64,000 nt of DNA, from NCBI GenBank assembly GCA_030407005.1, contig JAUDYN010000009.1:992001-1056000 (forward strand), given 5' to 3'. The translations under genes were made by a program, and so were the position numbers. The notes under the pieces are model-generated. The model saw only the letters and a list, made by a program, of their open reading frames with translations. It made no database searches and had not been told where the DNA came from. Positions within the stretch are counted from its first letter, which is position 1. The number at the start of each line of letters is the position of its first letter. Below, piece after piece: positions 34,069 to 46,296 of the stretch. The DNA is from Desarmillaria ectypa (Eukaryota > Basidiomycota > Agaricomycetes > Agaricales > Physalacriaceae).

Positions 34069-37000
34069 GGTGGCGAACGAGAAAACAGGCTTTGTGTTAG
34101 CAAGGAGAATTCATCATGGCGAGCTAGATGGTGGTCGTTTATTAACGATGGTTGGTTCTGTTTTGGTCGTGACTATATCACTTTGTAACAAGCTGTGACA
34201 AGTCACTTTTTTTCAGACTCCGCTTTCGAATCGGAACAATGATACGTTGCCGGCGTAAATCCCTCTGACAATTCAGTGCCACAGCTTCGTGCCAAGCCTC
34301 GCTCTCTTCACCCGCCGTCTGAACGTGCGCTACGGAATACTTTACTATAGATTTAATCATACATGTAGCTAATTAAATAGAGCACCTTACTATCACCGGT
34401 TTCCAAGCCACTGATTGATGACCTACATACTACGTACGGTTGAATCTAGACAATGCACCCACAACGGTAAATATCATCTGTTCTTTTTCAATTGCAAGTT
34501 GCCTTTTATTATTTTCTCTCAACATGATTCGGTCCGGTTTTCCATTGTCCATGCAGCCCCAACTGCAGTTCAAACGGGGTCCGTACTTGGAACCGTATTG
34601 TCCGGCCATGCTTCACGGTACCCAATGTCAACCGTGCCGATTTCCCTCGCTTTTCCCTTCAGCCTTTCATTACGGTTCGTGTCTGGGCCTGGTCACCGGC
34701 TTCTCTTCTGAACATGTTTTACACCCGTGAGTATTATACTTGACTTCCCGCGTTCCTTCTCGTACCTTACTCTCCCCCTTCTCTTACTAATTAATCGTAG
34801 CTATACCGTCTCAACGTCTGTGTGGCATTGTTATTTCTTCCTATCTCAAACGACCGACCTGTCCAAAGTTTCGGTTCCTATCGCATCAAATTTTATTATA
34901 CCCTCTCTCCTTTGCTCTCGACTGGTATACATAAGCCTTATTTTTGGGCGCTTTGCTTTTCTGCGTGATCGGTACATACGCCATTGGGTACGGTCTATTC
35001 ATACGACAAGTGAAACATCAATCTGTCCAACTTCCCTCTCCAGCATATCCCGGCGCCACCCTTATGCATGTCCAACAATGATCCTGCGCTAGAGTCCGAT
35101 ACTCGACGGCTTTCGTCTCCATATGTTGTACGGTACCAATTGACGTACCATGTTCATGTGTCCAATGTCCACCGAACTCGGAGTTCCCCGAATGGAATAT
35201 TCCACTCTCTGGGTGACTGTTATCGACTAAGGCGTCAGGTGGGACTTGGACTTGAAATTCCAACTCTTATCGATTCTGGTCTCGTGGACCCTATCATCGT
35301 CATATATGCTCGGAGCTCGCGAATCACAATTCTCGGTGCTATCAGGTCCTGCTCTTCTTCCCTTGGCGTGGTAGTAGGCAAGTGCGTCAATTCGAAGGTG
35401 GAGACGCGTGATCAGTAGGTTTGGGATCGTACGACCGGTGTGAGGGTGGGAAACGAGGTTCAGCGGGAGAACACCAGGGATATCCGAGGTCAGGATAGCT
35501 ATCATTTGGAGGCGTGGCACAGGGACGCGACTTATAACGAAAAAGTATCTCCTTGGGAGAAAAGAGAACCCACATTGCCAACAAGATCACCGAGTCCCCG
35601 AGATCGTTCCTATGTCTAATTCTCTCGCCTACGTATTATGAAAATCGTGAAAATCGTGGGGAAACTTCAAGACATGGATACATGATATCCTGAACTTGCT
35701 TACGTCCTGTCGGTGAATTAATATACACATGTTTTCTGAACTCGGATTACTTGCACACTCGGGTATATCTGGGGTACCTGCACTGGTTAATGGCGAGTGT
35801 TCTGCCGGAGGGAAAGGAGCACTGCTTAGCGGTGACTGCTAAGTACTACAGGCCGACGATCGGAGTTTCAATACGAGCCTCGCCAGAAAAGGCAATGACC
35901 TCCCACTCTCTTGTTCACTGGCTCAATCCGACCTCACGGGGCCTGACACCGCTGCAGACCACCACCATCACACCAGACCGAAGACTCAAAATTTGGTAGA
36001 AGACTGATTGAGGAGGCTGATCTTCTCATGCATGGTAATATCCGAACATGGTCCTCTTCTTCTCTTCCACTATGAGGACCCGTTTGGCAAGCTCCGTCAA
36101 CGCACGAACCAAAGCCATCTTTTTGATTGGCACGACGGTAACCTGCGGTGAAGGCCCCAGGTGACAGGAAGGTGTGTTCCAGTACCCGTGTTCGTCCGAG
36201 AGCCAGCAAGTCTCCCAAGCCGAGGTGAACGAACCATAGTGATCTTTGCTTGGCACAGCGGGTGACATAGGATGTGAAGAGTACTTCTTTGCAGTTGTCG
36301 CTCTGAGGCCTGGGCTGGGCCTCCGTTTGAACTCATGTCCTTGTCTTGTTGACACAGCAGCCGTCGAGCTTTCCCATCCAGTTTACATATAACGGTGCCG
36401 GTATCTAGCAATCTCCTTTTATGATTCGATCTAACGCGAACGTGTGTGTGGGGTGGGGGGGGGGGCAGGTGCGTCTGTGAAAGGGCGTGATAGAACCTCT
36501 TCTCTTCCATTAACGAATTTCCCACTCGACATCACCGTTGCTGGCTTTTCATTTCCACACACCATGGGATATTGTTTGAAGGTCTGGCATTGATTGTCAC
36601 TCATTGAATGATTTTGATTTAATGTTCAACAGGCCCAGATCTCCACATTGTACTGTGCGCAAGCTATGCGGTCTGACTGCCAAGTGCGTGTCGTGTCGAT
36701 TTTTCTAAAGATATACATTTTCTTCGTCTCAACGTTGAGTTGCCGACATCCATGTCCATTAAACTCACCCTTGGCGATCTCACACTCCACGCTCTTTCGC
36801 CACTCTGCCATGCTGGCGCCGACTTCTCCCAATGGCCAAGTACGCTATGGTCGATATTACACTACGTTTGCCAATCAGGTTCGAGAAACGCCCTCTGAGC
36901 GCACTTTCTTCGCCGTGGCTAGTTCTTTTCATACAAGGTTCCGGCACCAGTCCTTGGCGACAGCTCTTTCTCCGCTGAAGTACTCCCTCGGTTGTTTCTC

Positions 37001-39787
37001 TTCATTGCTTGGTATCAAGGTAGCAGTGTGCCTGTGCTCTCTCTAACTCCTCAGTGCCTGGGCGCAAAAACATTACTAATCCCTTGGAATATTCTCTTCT
37101 ATTTTGATATGCCTTTTGGAGTTGATTCACTCATCTGCGGCATGCTCAGGCCATTCTCAACTTGCTTGGCGAGATTTGAGCGAGAATGACGAAGCGCCAT
37201 GATTCAGATATGCGACTCTCGTAATCTTTCATTTTATACAGTGGCGTAGTTCTTTGACTGTCAGTCACTGTTATTGGCTTGAGAGCAGTTGCCAAGCCGA
37301 CGTTCAAGTTGTAAGTGCCAGACCATCGGTTTTTAAAGTGCTATCAACTCGGACTTGAACGACAGGCTCAGAGATGTAAACCTTTCTCACAGAGAGCCCT
37401 CCTCTCTTCGTACTCATTTTACCTCCGAGGACCAACTCAATCAAAACTTTCGAGCAAAGTTAAGTCCCGAAATGATACCGTGATGTTGAATGAGACTTGT
37501 ACAATACCACCGACGACGTCTAAAATTACCGGTGCTTCTTCTGTTGATCATGACAAGTTCCGGCGTCTTTCGTGGGTGTTTCAGAGGTAAGCTCGTGCTC
37601 TTTATGTATTTGAAAGTACCACTGATAGCTGCCGTCACGTTGAAAGTATCAATACTTGCACGTCTGGAGCTTTTGAGCGGAATTGACCTTACACATCATA
37701 AAACAGGTAGGTCCTCTTGTTAAGTCGAAATGTCTTTGGTTCTCATCATCAAACTGCTAGGCGGTTCTGTGAAACAGTCTATATTTATGCAATGCGTAAT
37801 TTTCATTTCGATGCTCAGTATAGATTCTTCCCGCCACTGGCAGACTTGGAATGTTCGATCCCTTATCTCCTTCCTGCCACGATTCGTGGTATACCGGTTT
37901 TATTTTAGATTATCCTGGCTGGAGGGTTTCGTGCGATACTTCTTCCTATGATGAATCACGCATGATTCTTCTGCCAAGTTCCGCGTGTCTCTTGGTGAGA
38001 TTTATCTGCTCGGCTCTCAATGTCAGCCACTACTAGCATGTGTAGTGTCAAGATGGGTTTTGCGCTGCGCTCTACCAGACACTACTGAGGCCGGCTCCTT
38101 TTCAGGACAGAAAATGTATTCTGAAACTGGTTGTGACGTTTCTTTTCCTTCGAATGCTGCAAAAAATAGCTTCTATTCTGTGAATGAAAAGCGGTTTCCT
38201 TTGTTCTGACCGGGGGAAATGCCTTTTTCGTTCCGTTTTTCTGGCTCTTTTCCTTACCCCAAAAGTGTACGGAATATATCTCATCTTTCAAGGTGTTTTC
38301 GTGAACTCATTTTTACCATTAGAAGTTCAAATGAAACGTCACAACATTTTGAGTCTCATTTTTCTGCGAGGAAAATGTACCAGTTCCAGCAGTGAGACCA
38401 ATTCTTTCCCTGGCATATGTTCCAAAGAAAACAGGAATGGACTCCGGCGGCGTCGAAGCTCTTCCTTGACTCTACCCAGCTTTGGCTAGCCAGTCTAATG
38501 GTGGAAACTCACATCGATGTAACATATGCCTGGCTTCGACCTCTTCGCTAACTAGCCTTGAAATCCATGCATGTGCACGCATTTATGATCTTAGCTGCGG
38601 GCTATATCAAGACTAATGGGCGCCTCGTCCGTGTGCTAGGTCCTTACGTGTACTTTCAAAACGTTGGCTTTCTTATGTACTTCGACTATTTTCGCCTTCT
38701 CTCGTAAAGTACTCCAAGCTCACCTACATGGTCTGACATTATCACCTATCACTAATTTCTGGGGTGTTTTTGTGACTCGCTATTTCGCTTCGCTCGTTTC
38801 TCGTGTCGATTGTTTCAACGTGGTACATTTATTACTTTGCCTCTTGAAAAAAATGCAAACATTATCTTGCACCCTCTTTTCTTCTTGTTCTGATGCTTAC
38901 GACCATCTCATGAATGATGAAAAAATTATATATGTTCTCGTCCCGCCAAGTAACATGAAGCCCGGCCAGGGCCAGTTCAGAGATTGATGATGGATCCCTA
39001 CAGGCGTGTCTCGGCGCCTGTAAATCATACGGAGCATCTTACCCCTAAAGCTCCAGGCTGGGTAAGGCAAGAAGTTAACTAGAGAATGCATAGGGTGTTA
39101 TGGACGCATTGAACACCATACTGTATGTTGAGGATGATAGCAGTAACATTCAAGTAAGTCTGGAAGGTGCCTGCCGTATGGAGACCAAGGAAGACGATAA
39201 TCCCAGTCGGCTATCGTCGAGCCCTAAAGTCGAGCCAGTTAGCAAAGAGGACAATTTGAGTCTTTGTTGTTCCACGCATACATATCATTCAAAATGTCTT
39301 CTCTTATTGAATCCGCCGTGTGACGATCAGGCAACTTGCAAGTGGCATCCGTTCTTCTGCCGCAATGTGTAATTGCTGGATGGCGAGGCATGTAGAGACT
39401 TTGAGAGACTTTGAGAGACTACAGCATTCGGACTTGGGCCATGCAGTGCTATTTCGCTTACTATCGGTGCTGAGGTCGCGCCGCTGTTCGCTGCCGCATG
39501 TTTTTGCCGACTTTGGATCGTGCCGGCAAAAAGTCGGCCCGGTGTCGGACGATATGTGATGACATCATTGTTTCATCGCAACGTCCCAGCCTAGCGACCG
39601 GTCGAAGAGCACTACGGACGATAACCGCGATATCTGTATAGGATTCGCGAAAAGAGAAGCCGGACACCATTGTTGGGATACAAACATCGTGTCGGTCAAT
39701 CAGGAGAGAGGTCTTTTTACAAAATAATCACCGCTAAGTGATGTGATCATCGCTGCCTCGGTAATCGTGACTTTGACATTGACTACC
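34069..39787. other. 5.7-kb gene-poor stretch
   Basis: Open frames here are short, overlap on opposite strands and lack motifs. Much of 36.9-38.9 kb is T-rich on plus. Simple-sequence items are a GT run followed by G11 (36441-36465), a short repeat of AGAGACTTTG-type units at about 39391-39419, and a 9-bp hairpin at 39501-39532. The last ~200 bases are the phosphatase promoter. One weak gene candidate (36026-36355, minus) is listed separately. Confidence 0.4.
36026..36355 (-). CDS. Weak candidate for a small hypothetical protein
   Basis: The minus frame reads HYGSFTSAWETCWLSDEHGY in the middle and ends VLIVEEKKRTMFGYYHA; composition looks protein-like. A frame just upstream (36525-36360) could supply a 5' exon. 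No domain is recognised, no good ATG context is seen and no splice junction is fixed. It could equally be chance. Confidence 0.18.
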   Translation of the reverse strand: MSTRQGHEFKRRPSPGLRATTAKKYSSHPMSPAVPSKDHYGSFTSAWETCWLSDEHGYWNTPSCHLGPSPQVTVVPIKKMALVRALTELAKRVLIVEEKKRTMFGYYHA

Positions 39788-42278
39788 ATGTCGTTGCCCC
39801 AGAATACCCTTGACCTTTCCTTCAACTTGCCAAAGCGACTCAAGCCGCCCAATCTTACCTTTACCAATGAAATAAAACCTGTTTCCTCGATACCAATCCA
39901 AGCAGACTCTCCCACTGACCTCTCCGACGATGAGGAGGACGACGACATTCTCAAACTCGACTCGGGCGATTCTTCCCCTTCAACATCTCCCATGGCACCC
40001 ATGCTCAGTTTCTCTTCATCGGACGAGGATGCTGCCTCTGACGACATCAACCAGGGATTTGCAGCTCTAGAACAACTACGAAAGAGCGTACAGAAGAATC
40101 TCCGTCTACGACCTATACGTTCGCATGCTTCTCTCAATAGCGCCAAGATGCGCTCTTCATTCGGATCCTTCTCGCCTCAGCCTGTGCGAGAGGAGGTCGC
40201 CAGCCCGGCATCCAGTACGGCATCGTCGTACTTTACACCAACATCAGATGCACGGGACTCACCGTCAAGTGCTCGCTGGGTTGGCTCGAGTGCATCTGAC
40301 TCGTCGTCTCTACCACGGTCGCCATCTCCGCAACAACGTCAGAGTCGTTCTGTCGACCCTGGCTGCTTATACGAGCGGCTGACAGCGCCAACCCGGCCCC
40401 TTCTTGTCGACACTCGGCCGCCCGCTGTACACCTGTCTTTCCATATCAAGCATAGTATCAACGTTGCGATTCCGTCGCTCATTCTGAAACGATGTCGCAA
40501 ACCTGGTGGAGGGTTCCAGTCCTTGGATTCGCTACGTCAGTTTATAACCACAGAGGAGGGCAAGGAGGGCTGGGATGAGCTGATGCGGCCTGGAGGGTCT
40601 TGGGACGGAGATGTAGTCGTGTACGATGATGAGATGGACGAGAAAGACAGAGAGAATATGGCTATCACAGCTTGGGCACTGCTTTCTGTGATACAGCCAC
40701 TGCTAAGCTACGGTAACGTTGATTATCTCATTGGCGGCATCTCATCCGCAGGCCACCACCCTGATCTTGAAACGCTTATCGTCTCAGGTGGCGGCTTGGA
40801 CTTCGGGGACGAACCGGCTAATACAGGGTCGAAAGGTGGAGGTTTGTTTCAGCTTGTTACAAACAAACCTTTTCATCCAAAGTCCTCGCTCGAGATTGAG
40901 CAAAATTCTTCTTCTATGTCGTCCACTGTCACAGCTCCGCCACGTTCTCCCCTACCTCTCATGCCCATGACGTCCAATTACAAGGCGTCCAATGTGAACG
41001 TCATGGACGCCTCCCCTTCACCGCCGCCTTCACAAGCTGCTTTCCGACGGCCACCTCCACCTCGACGGCCCAGTATGCCGAACCTCTGTCGTATTGACAC
41101 AAAATCTACTGAAAGGCTCAATTTGTCCTTACCCAAGCTGCATGTACGCACCGTACCCTTAAAATCTGCCACTCTCTCTGTCGCGTCAACCTCTCTATAC
41201 CCTCCATCACCCTCACATCTAAATCTTGCTCATTCGAATTATACCCCACCTGCCTCAGCCCACTGGGTGACGTCTCCAGCATCGCCTCTGTCGTCAGCTG
41301 AAATTTTTTCTGCATATTTTACTCCACCACATACGCCGGGCACACCAAAGGGGTTCTATATACCCCCGTCACCACACACGGCTCGTCCGGACGACCAGCC
41401 ACCTACCACTGAAGAGCCGTTCCCGCCATTCACCGTGTCGACAATATTACCCAATTTTTTGTACTTGGGACCGGAGTTGACATCGCCAGAGCATGTAAAG
41501 GAACTGAGGGACCTCGGAGTGCAGAGGATTCTGAACATTGCAGCAGAGTGTAACGCTGACGACCACGGACTATGTTTGAAGAGCGAGTTTGACAGATATT
41601 TCAAAATCCCGATGAGGGATACCGTTGAGGAGGAGAATATCGCCCAGGGTGTTAGGGAGGTTTGTGAAATTCTGGGTGAGTGCCGTACGCTTTTCTGATC
41701 GACATGTCAGTGGTGTTAACGAGGTAGCGATAGATGACGCCAGACTTCATTCGTCGCCAACGTACGTGCACTGCAAAGCTGGCAAGTCGCGGTCAGTAAC
41801 TGCCGTCATGGCGTACCTAATACATGCAAATCACTGGACACTATCGCGAGCGTATTCGTTTGTGCTCGAAAGGCGGAAAGGGATCTCTCCCAACATTGGA
41901 TTTGTATCTGAACTAATGTCGTTTGAGGAAGAAGAGTTGGGAGGCAAATCGGTGGGCGTGCAACCACCTTCGACCAATGGAGATGGGACCGACGGGGACG
42001 GGGGCGGACACATGAATTACGCAGTGGCTGCCGGGAACCGACGGGGCGGACATGTGAGGGAGAGTTTACCACCTGCGTTGCTGGGCGGGGAGCCTGGTCC
42101 GTTGAGCGCAGGCGGAATGGAGATGCGAGTAATGGGTGATTCTGGGCAGGAGGTAGAGATCAAGGACGCGACGGGCCGGTATCGACATGCGAGACGAGCA
42201 CCGGTGGACGAGAACACGCTTCAGCCAATGCGGAGGGTCAGCAAGGCGGGCTTGGAGAGTTCAGTCAGCGTTTCATAG
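39788..42278 (+). CDS. Rhodanese plus dual-specificity phosphatase (MAPK-phosphatase type)
   Basis: Two exons (39788-41675, 41734-42278) give 810 residues. The start is the first ATG (MSLPQNTLDL). A disordered acidic/Ser-rich N-terminus leads to a rhodanese-like domain around residues 200-340 (LLVDTRPPAVHLSFHIKHSI, DVVVYDDEM, then YLIGGIS). A long Pro/Ser linker follows with RRPPPPRRPSMPNL. The catalytic domain starts near VSTILPNFLYLGPELTSPEH and carries the PTP loop VHCKAGKSRS with the nucleophile at about Cys643; the general-acid Asp would lie in the loop before it (IPMRD or LDDARLHSS). The layout matches fungal MAP-kinase phosphatases such as Msg5, which dephosphorylate Thr/Tyr of MAPKs, though sequence alone does not tell which kinase. 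The rhodanese active-site Cys is absent, as expected for a docking domain. Confidence 0.85.
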
Positions 42279-42518
42279 CGTGAATTATCACTAATTGTTT
42301 ATTGTGGTGCTGTTTTTCTTGCTTTCTTGGGTTGTTTTATTATGGATTTTACCTTTCTACCATGAGGTCAAGCTTGGAACTACAGTTTTTTCTTGCTTTC
42401 GCTTTCGTGTTTGTATCCAGAATTATGATGTAATACACCCAGAATGATGTTCCCCACACGTTGACGTCATCCTAATGACAAGCAATCAGGCTCCGAAATT
42501 GCGCTCCCTTCTATCACC

Positions 42519-43473
42519 ATGACTGACCTCTGTCTTGCCTGTTCTTCTTCTCTACCGCCTCAAAAGCTCTCAGAATCCAAATTATTTCTTACAGAATGCT
42601 GCCAGCGACCCATCTGTCCGAATTGTATCACACTAAATCCTCGGCTGAGCAGGTACAATCCCTGCCTTGCATGTCTCGGCGGTGTAGGCGTCATCGGTGC
42701 ACGTATGGGGCGCAGCAAACCTGAACTTGCACAATCGAACTTGGATGGAGCTGTCAGAGATGAAGATATGTTCGTCGTTGGTGACGACGATGAGGACGAC
42801 GAAGATACGACGAGTATGCCTCCCCCAGCGTACACCGAATCTTCGTCGGTGACCAGCGCAGAAACTGCCCTATTCGAAAGTAATGTTGATAAGCCTTCCT
42901 CTAATGATGAGATATCGTCCGCTTCGGGTCCTCCGAAATATTATATCAAACGTACAGACACCCTTCAAGGAATTGCTCTGCGTTTTGGTGTCGATGTACG
43001 TGTACGCTCTCTCTATTTTTTTTTTATACGATCTAAAGCTAGTGTCTACTTACTGTGTACAGGGCCGTGAACTCTGCCGGATGAACAGCCTCCCACCCAG
43101 CACGCTCTCTGTAACACCCCACCTTCTGCACACCCGTGAATTCCTCCTCCTCCCTCTTTCATCCCACCCGAAGCTCAAACCGTCCGATTCTAAACCTACG
43201 GGACGCCGCGAAATAGAACGCGCCGAAAAACGATTGCAGGTATTAACGAAGGAAGTCGACTGGAGGGTGGCGAAGGCTTACGTTGCTCTCGCAGATGAAA
43301 TAGATTTGGATTCTAAATTGAAGCAGCCTACGACCAGTATTGAAGCACGCGCTATTTCGCGGTACCTTGATGATGAAGAGTGGGAGCGTGGAGGGGGTGG
43401 TTCGACTGCTATACAGAGGTTTCCCTACTCGGATTTTGGGGAAAAGTCTCAATCCAAACGTAGCTGGTGGTGA
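42519..43473 (+). CDS. Zinc-ribbon plus LysM domain protein
   Basis: Two exons (42519-42995, 43063-43473) give 295 residues. There is no signal peptide, so the protein should be intracellular. Residues 5-52 carry four Cys pairs: CLAC, ECC, CPNC and CLAC, like a RING or treble-clef zinc fold. An acidic linker (DDDEDDEDT) with PPPAY follows. A LysM domain (YYIKRTDTLQGIALRFGVDG, then RELCRMNSLPPSTL and LLHTREFLLLPL) is split by the intron. The C-terminal half is helical and charged (ERAEKRLQVLTKEVDWRVAKA, a conserved region in intracellular fungal LysM proteins). LysM normally binds chitin or peptidoglycan sugars; an intracellular zinc-finger LysM protein must do something else, unknown here. 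It follows the phosphatase gene on the same strand with a 240-bp gap. Confidence 0.78.
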
Positions 43474-43695
43474 TGCGACGTTTATTCATTAGACGCCCTT
43501 CTTAATAGCATGTTGCCTATGCAGAATGGATCGCACAATAAACGATCGTCGTCCTGAGGGTCTTGAGGTTGATACTCAATCTCTCGGAACGACAATTTAA
43601 CGTGCAACGATGTACAGTACGTTTAACAAATGAAATGATATCAAATGAAGAATCGCACGTCAGTGACATTTCTGTATACATAAATCCCGTCGGTC

Positions 43696-46209
43696 TCATA
43701 AGGCGCCATAAGCAACCTTGCCATCTATCACTGTGGCGGTCACTTTAGTCTCCAATATCTCTCCAACCGGAATTGTCATAATGTCCCGATTCAAAACCAC
43801 GAAATCTGCCTTCTTACCGGGTACCAGAGAGCCCAAGTCCGTTTCAGCAAAAGACGCATAAGCCGCGTCCAGCGTCATGCCTTTTAAAGCTTGAGTGCGC
43901 GTCAATTTCTGTTCAGGGTACCTTGAGCATCGTAGAATTTAGCATCGTGAGCTGACAGTGAGATGAAGAGCATACCATCCATCGGGACCGTGAGGAGATG
44001 TCCCATCCACAGAGAGTCGGGATACGGCAGCGTAGAAACCTAGTAATGGATTTACACCTTCGACGGGAAAGTCGGACCCAAGAGGAAGGACATTTCCCGG
44101 AGAGGCTCTGTAGTAGCCTAGCATCAGGATGGACTAGGTAAAGGCAGACTGAAACTGACTTGAGCAGAGACTGGTACGCATATGAACCCTTCATTCTGTC
44201 GGGACCCTGTAATATGATCTTGAGATGCCGTGAAAGCAAATAATAGGGATAAATATACCAAGCGTTTCTCTGCATACCACATATCACTTGTCCTATGATC
44301 CTCGTTTGAGGGATAGAGTCGGACATAAAGAATGAAGCTCACGCGTGAGTTGGCTGGACGCTAGGAATGACTGGGCGATCCGTTGTTCGAACGCGATTAC
44401 ACATGTGACAGTGCTCAGACACGCACCTCCGAGTTTGCTGACTCTTTCAATGTCTTTAAGCGTCAGAATTTGAGAGTGTTCGATTCGAGGCCTCCATTTT
44501 GTTATATCTGCTTCTCGGGTCCCATTTCGTCCCAAAATGACATCTTCTAAGACGTCTAATACAACGTTGTTGGCCTTGTCGCCGATACAGTGAATATTCT
44601 TCAAATGCAATGAGCAAAGAGAAAAAACAACGGAAAAGTACGAACCACTTGCCAGTCATCTTGATGAAATTGATGAACGAGCTTCGATAGTGTCTCTCGT
44701 TGTATCCGCATGATGCCGCTGGTTTCTGGTTTGTCGGAATAGGGCGCCAGAAGGGCAGCACCCCAAGAGCCCAAAGCGCCTTCAGGCACAGATGAATGCC
44801 TTGCCACAACTTGAATGGTAAGTCCGTACCGTCGGTAAAGAGCTTCACGCTCCTCAGATTCAGTCTGCCATCTTTCCCATATTTTATCAGTCTAGGAAGC
44901 TGGGATGCCCAGTATTCATCCGAAGACACACTTCCCATGAGATAAAGTCGAATCTAATGAGATATGAAGTAGTTTCAGCTTCTTAAATGATGCCTCACTT
45001 ACTGGAAGAGTTCCCATTTCGGCTTGCCTCAAATTTATGTCAGAAACGCCACCTCGAGAGGGGATAGAGGCTTACTTCATCAGGAAGTCGATAACCTCGG
45101 GCTCTGCGGCTGCGTCGTGAACAGACGTTAAACCATACCGTAGCGCCATTTTCATCGTGATATCAAAGAAATTAGACAGTTCGACTTCACTGAATTTGGG
45201 ATGCGGGACAATGGACATAGCGTTGTCCAAAAACACGCCTAACAGGGGTCAGAATGGAGTGGTATCCTGTTGCAAGTGCATACCAGTGGGCCGTCCTGAG
45301 GAGTCGCGAACGATAATTCCGCCTTCTACTTCTGACGGCATACCGTCACCGATAAGCTCGAGGACGCGAGTAGAAACCCATGTGGCATGAACATCGACTC
45401 TGTACAAGGCAATAGGTCTGCCTGAGAGGAGTGGGTCTTTGGATAGATCTTCCTGGAAATGTCAAGTTTCGGAATGGCCGTTTGGAAACCAAACAAAAAG
45501 TTCTTACTGCAGTGGGAAAATCCCCACCAGGCCATTTCGTTTGATCCCATCCCATTCCTTGGATCCAACGTGTTGGATCACGTTCTACGTCAGAATGGGA
45601 CAGGATGTACGCCCTGATGAGATTGATGACATCTGTTATTTCGATAAATAAAGCTCGTCAACATTACCTTGGCAATACGCGCTCACCGGACACAGACCTG
45701 GCTTTCTCCAACTCTAGCTGCATCTTGAAGCCATTCTGGATGACATGCGCATGCGAATCTGTCCATGTAACTTGTGTTCTGGGCAGTCTTCTACTATATT
45801 AAGGAGACAGTACCTGCAAGTCCTGGAACGACAACAGAGTTTGGTGGTATAGTAATGACTTCAGGGGACCATTGGAGAAACTCGGGGATCCAAGCTGGGA
45901 TATAAGACGCAAGAGTAAGTGGTATCAATGGGTTTTTATTCGCAAAGTCAGCTAAACAGGTATTATTCAACATGACGTCGTATAAAATTTCGAACACTCA
46001 CAAATATTTCCGGTCCCTACTATCTGTGAACCGGCTACAGATAGGCATTCCACCCTTGGATGTGCCTCGTCGACTGTATATATATTTCTGGTAGGCGAAC
46101 AGACGACCAAGCGGCCTGTATATGGGTAATTCCAAGCGATGAAAGCGATGCCAAGGATGCCAAAAAGCCAGAATCCGTTCAACCTTGGCATTGCGTTTGC
46201 TTCCACCAT
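43696..46209 (-). CDS. YtcJ-type metal-dependent amidohydrolase, membrane-anchored
   Basis: Start MVEANAMPRLNGFW at 46209 leads into one N-terminal hydrophobic helix (WLFGILGIAFIAWNY), a likely membrane anchor. The beta-sandwich start follows (TRNIYTVDEAHPRVECLSVAG), then after several introns the barrel with DSHAHV (metal HxH), LFTDG, a conserved HCIGDKANNVVLDVL region with its His, HSQILTLKDIERV, PLGSDFPVEGVNPL (metal Asp) and a C-terminal LTRTQALKGMTLDAAY, SLVPGKKADFVVLNRD, VIDGKVAYGAL. These features define amidohydrolase family 3 (YtcJ/LAF3-like), which hydrolyse amide or ester bonds in small molecules; the substrate is unknown. About ten exons with ~50-nt introns are needed; I did not fix every border. 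It is divergent from the cytidylyltransferase gene. Confidence 0.82.
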
Positions 46210-46296
46210 GGCGATTTCGATCACAAGTCGTCATTCACACGTGATCTCGCGGAATTCGAGACACCTGCCGATCCCTGATCTTGACGAGCAACCCTC
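46210..46296. promoter_or_regulatory. Shared divergent promoter gap
   Basis: Only 87 bp separate the start codons of the amidohydrolase (minus) and the cytidylyltransferase (plus). Both core promoters must lie here or inside the neighbouring coding sequence. I see no clear TATA box. Confidence 0.5.

Noticed and set aside
34415..35092. Hydrophobic plus-strand frames as membrane protein genes
   Set aside because: T-rich sequence yields Leu/Phe/Ser frames by chance; frames overlap each other and do not splice coherently.
36441..36465. GT run plus G11 as a telomere or regulatory G-quadruplex
   Set aside because: A single G run does not make a quadruplex motif, and no telomere repeat is present; ordinary simple sequence.
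39743..39787. GTG start extending the phosphatase by 15 residues
   Set aside because: The in-frame ATG at 39788 is the natural start for a fungal gene; the extension has no support.
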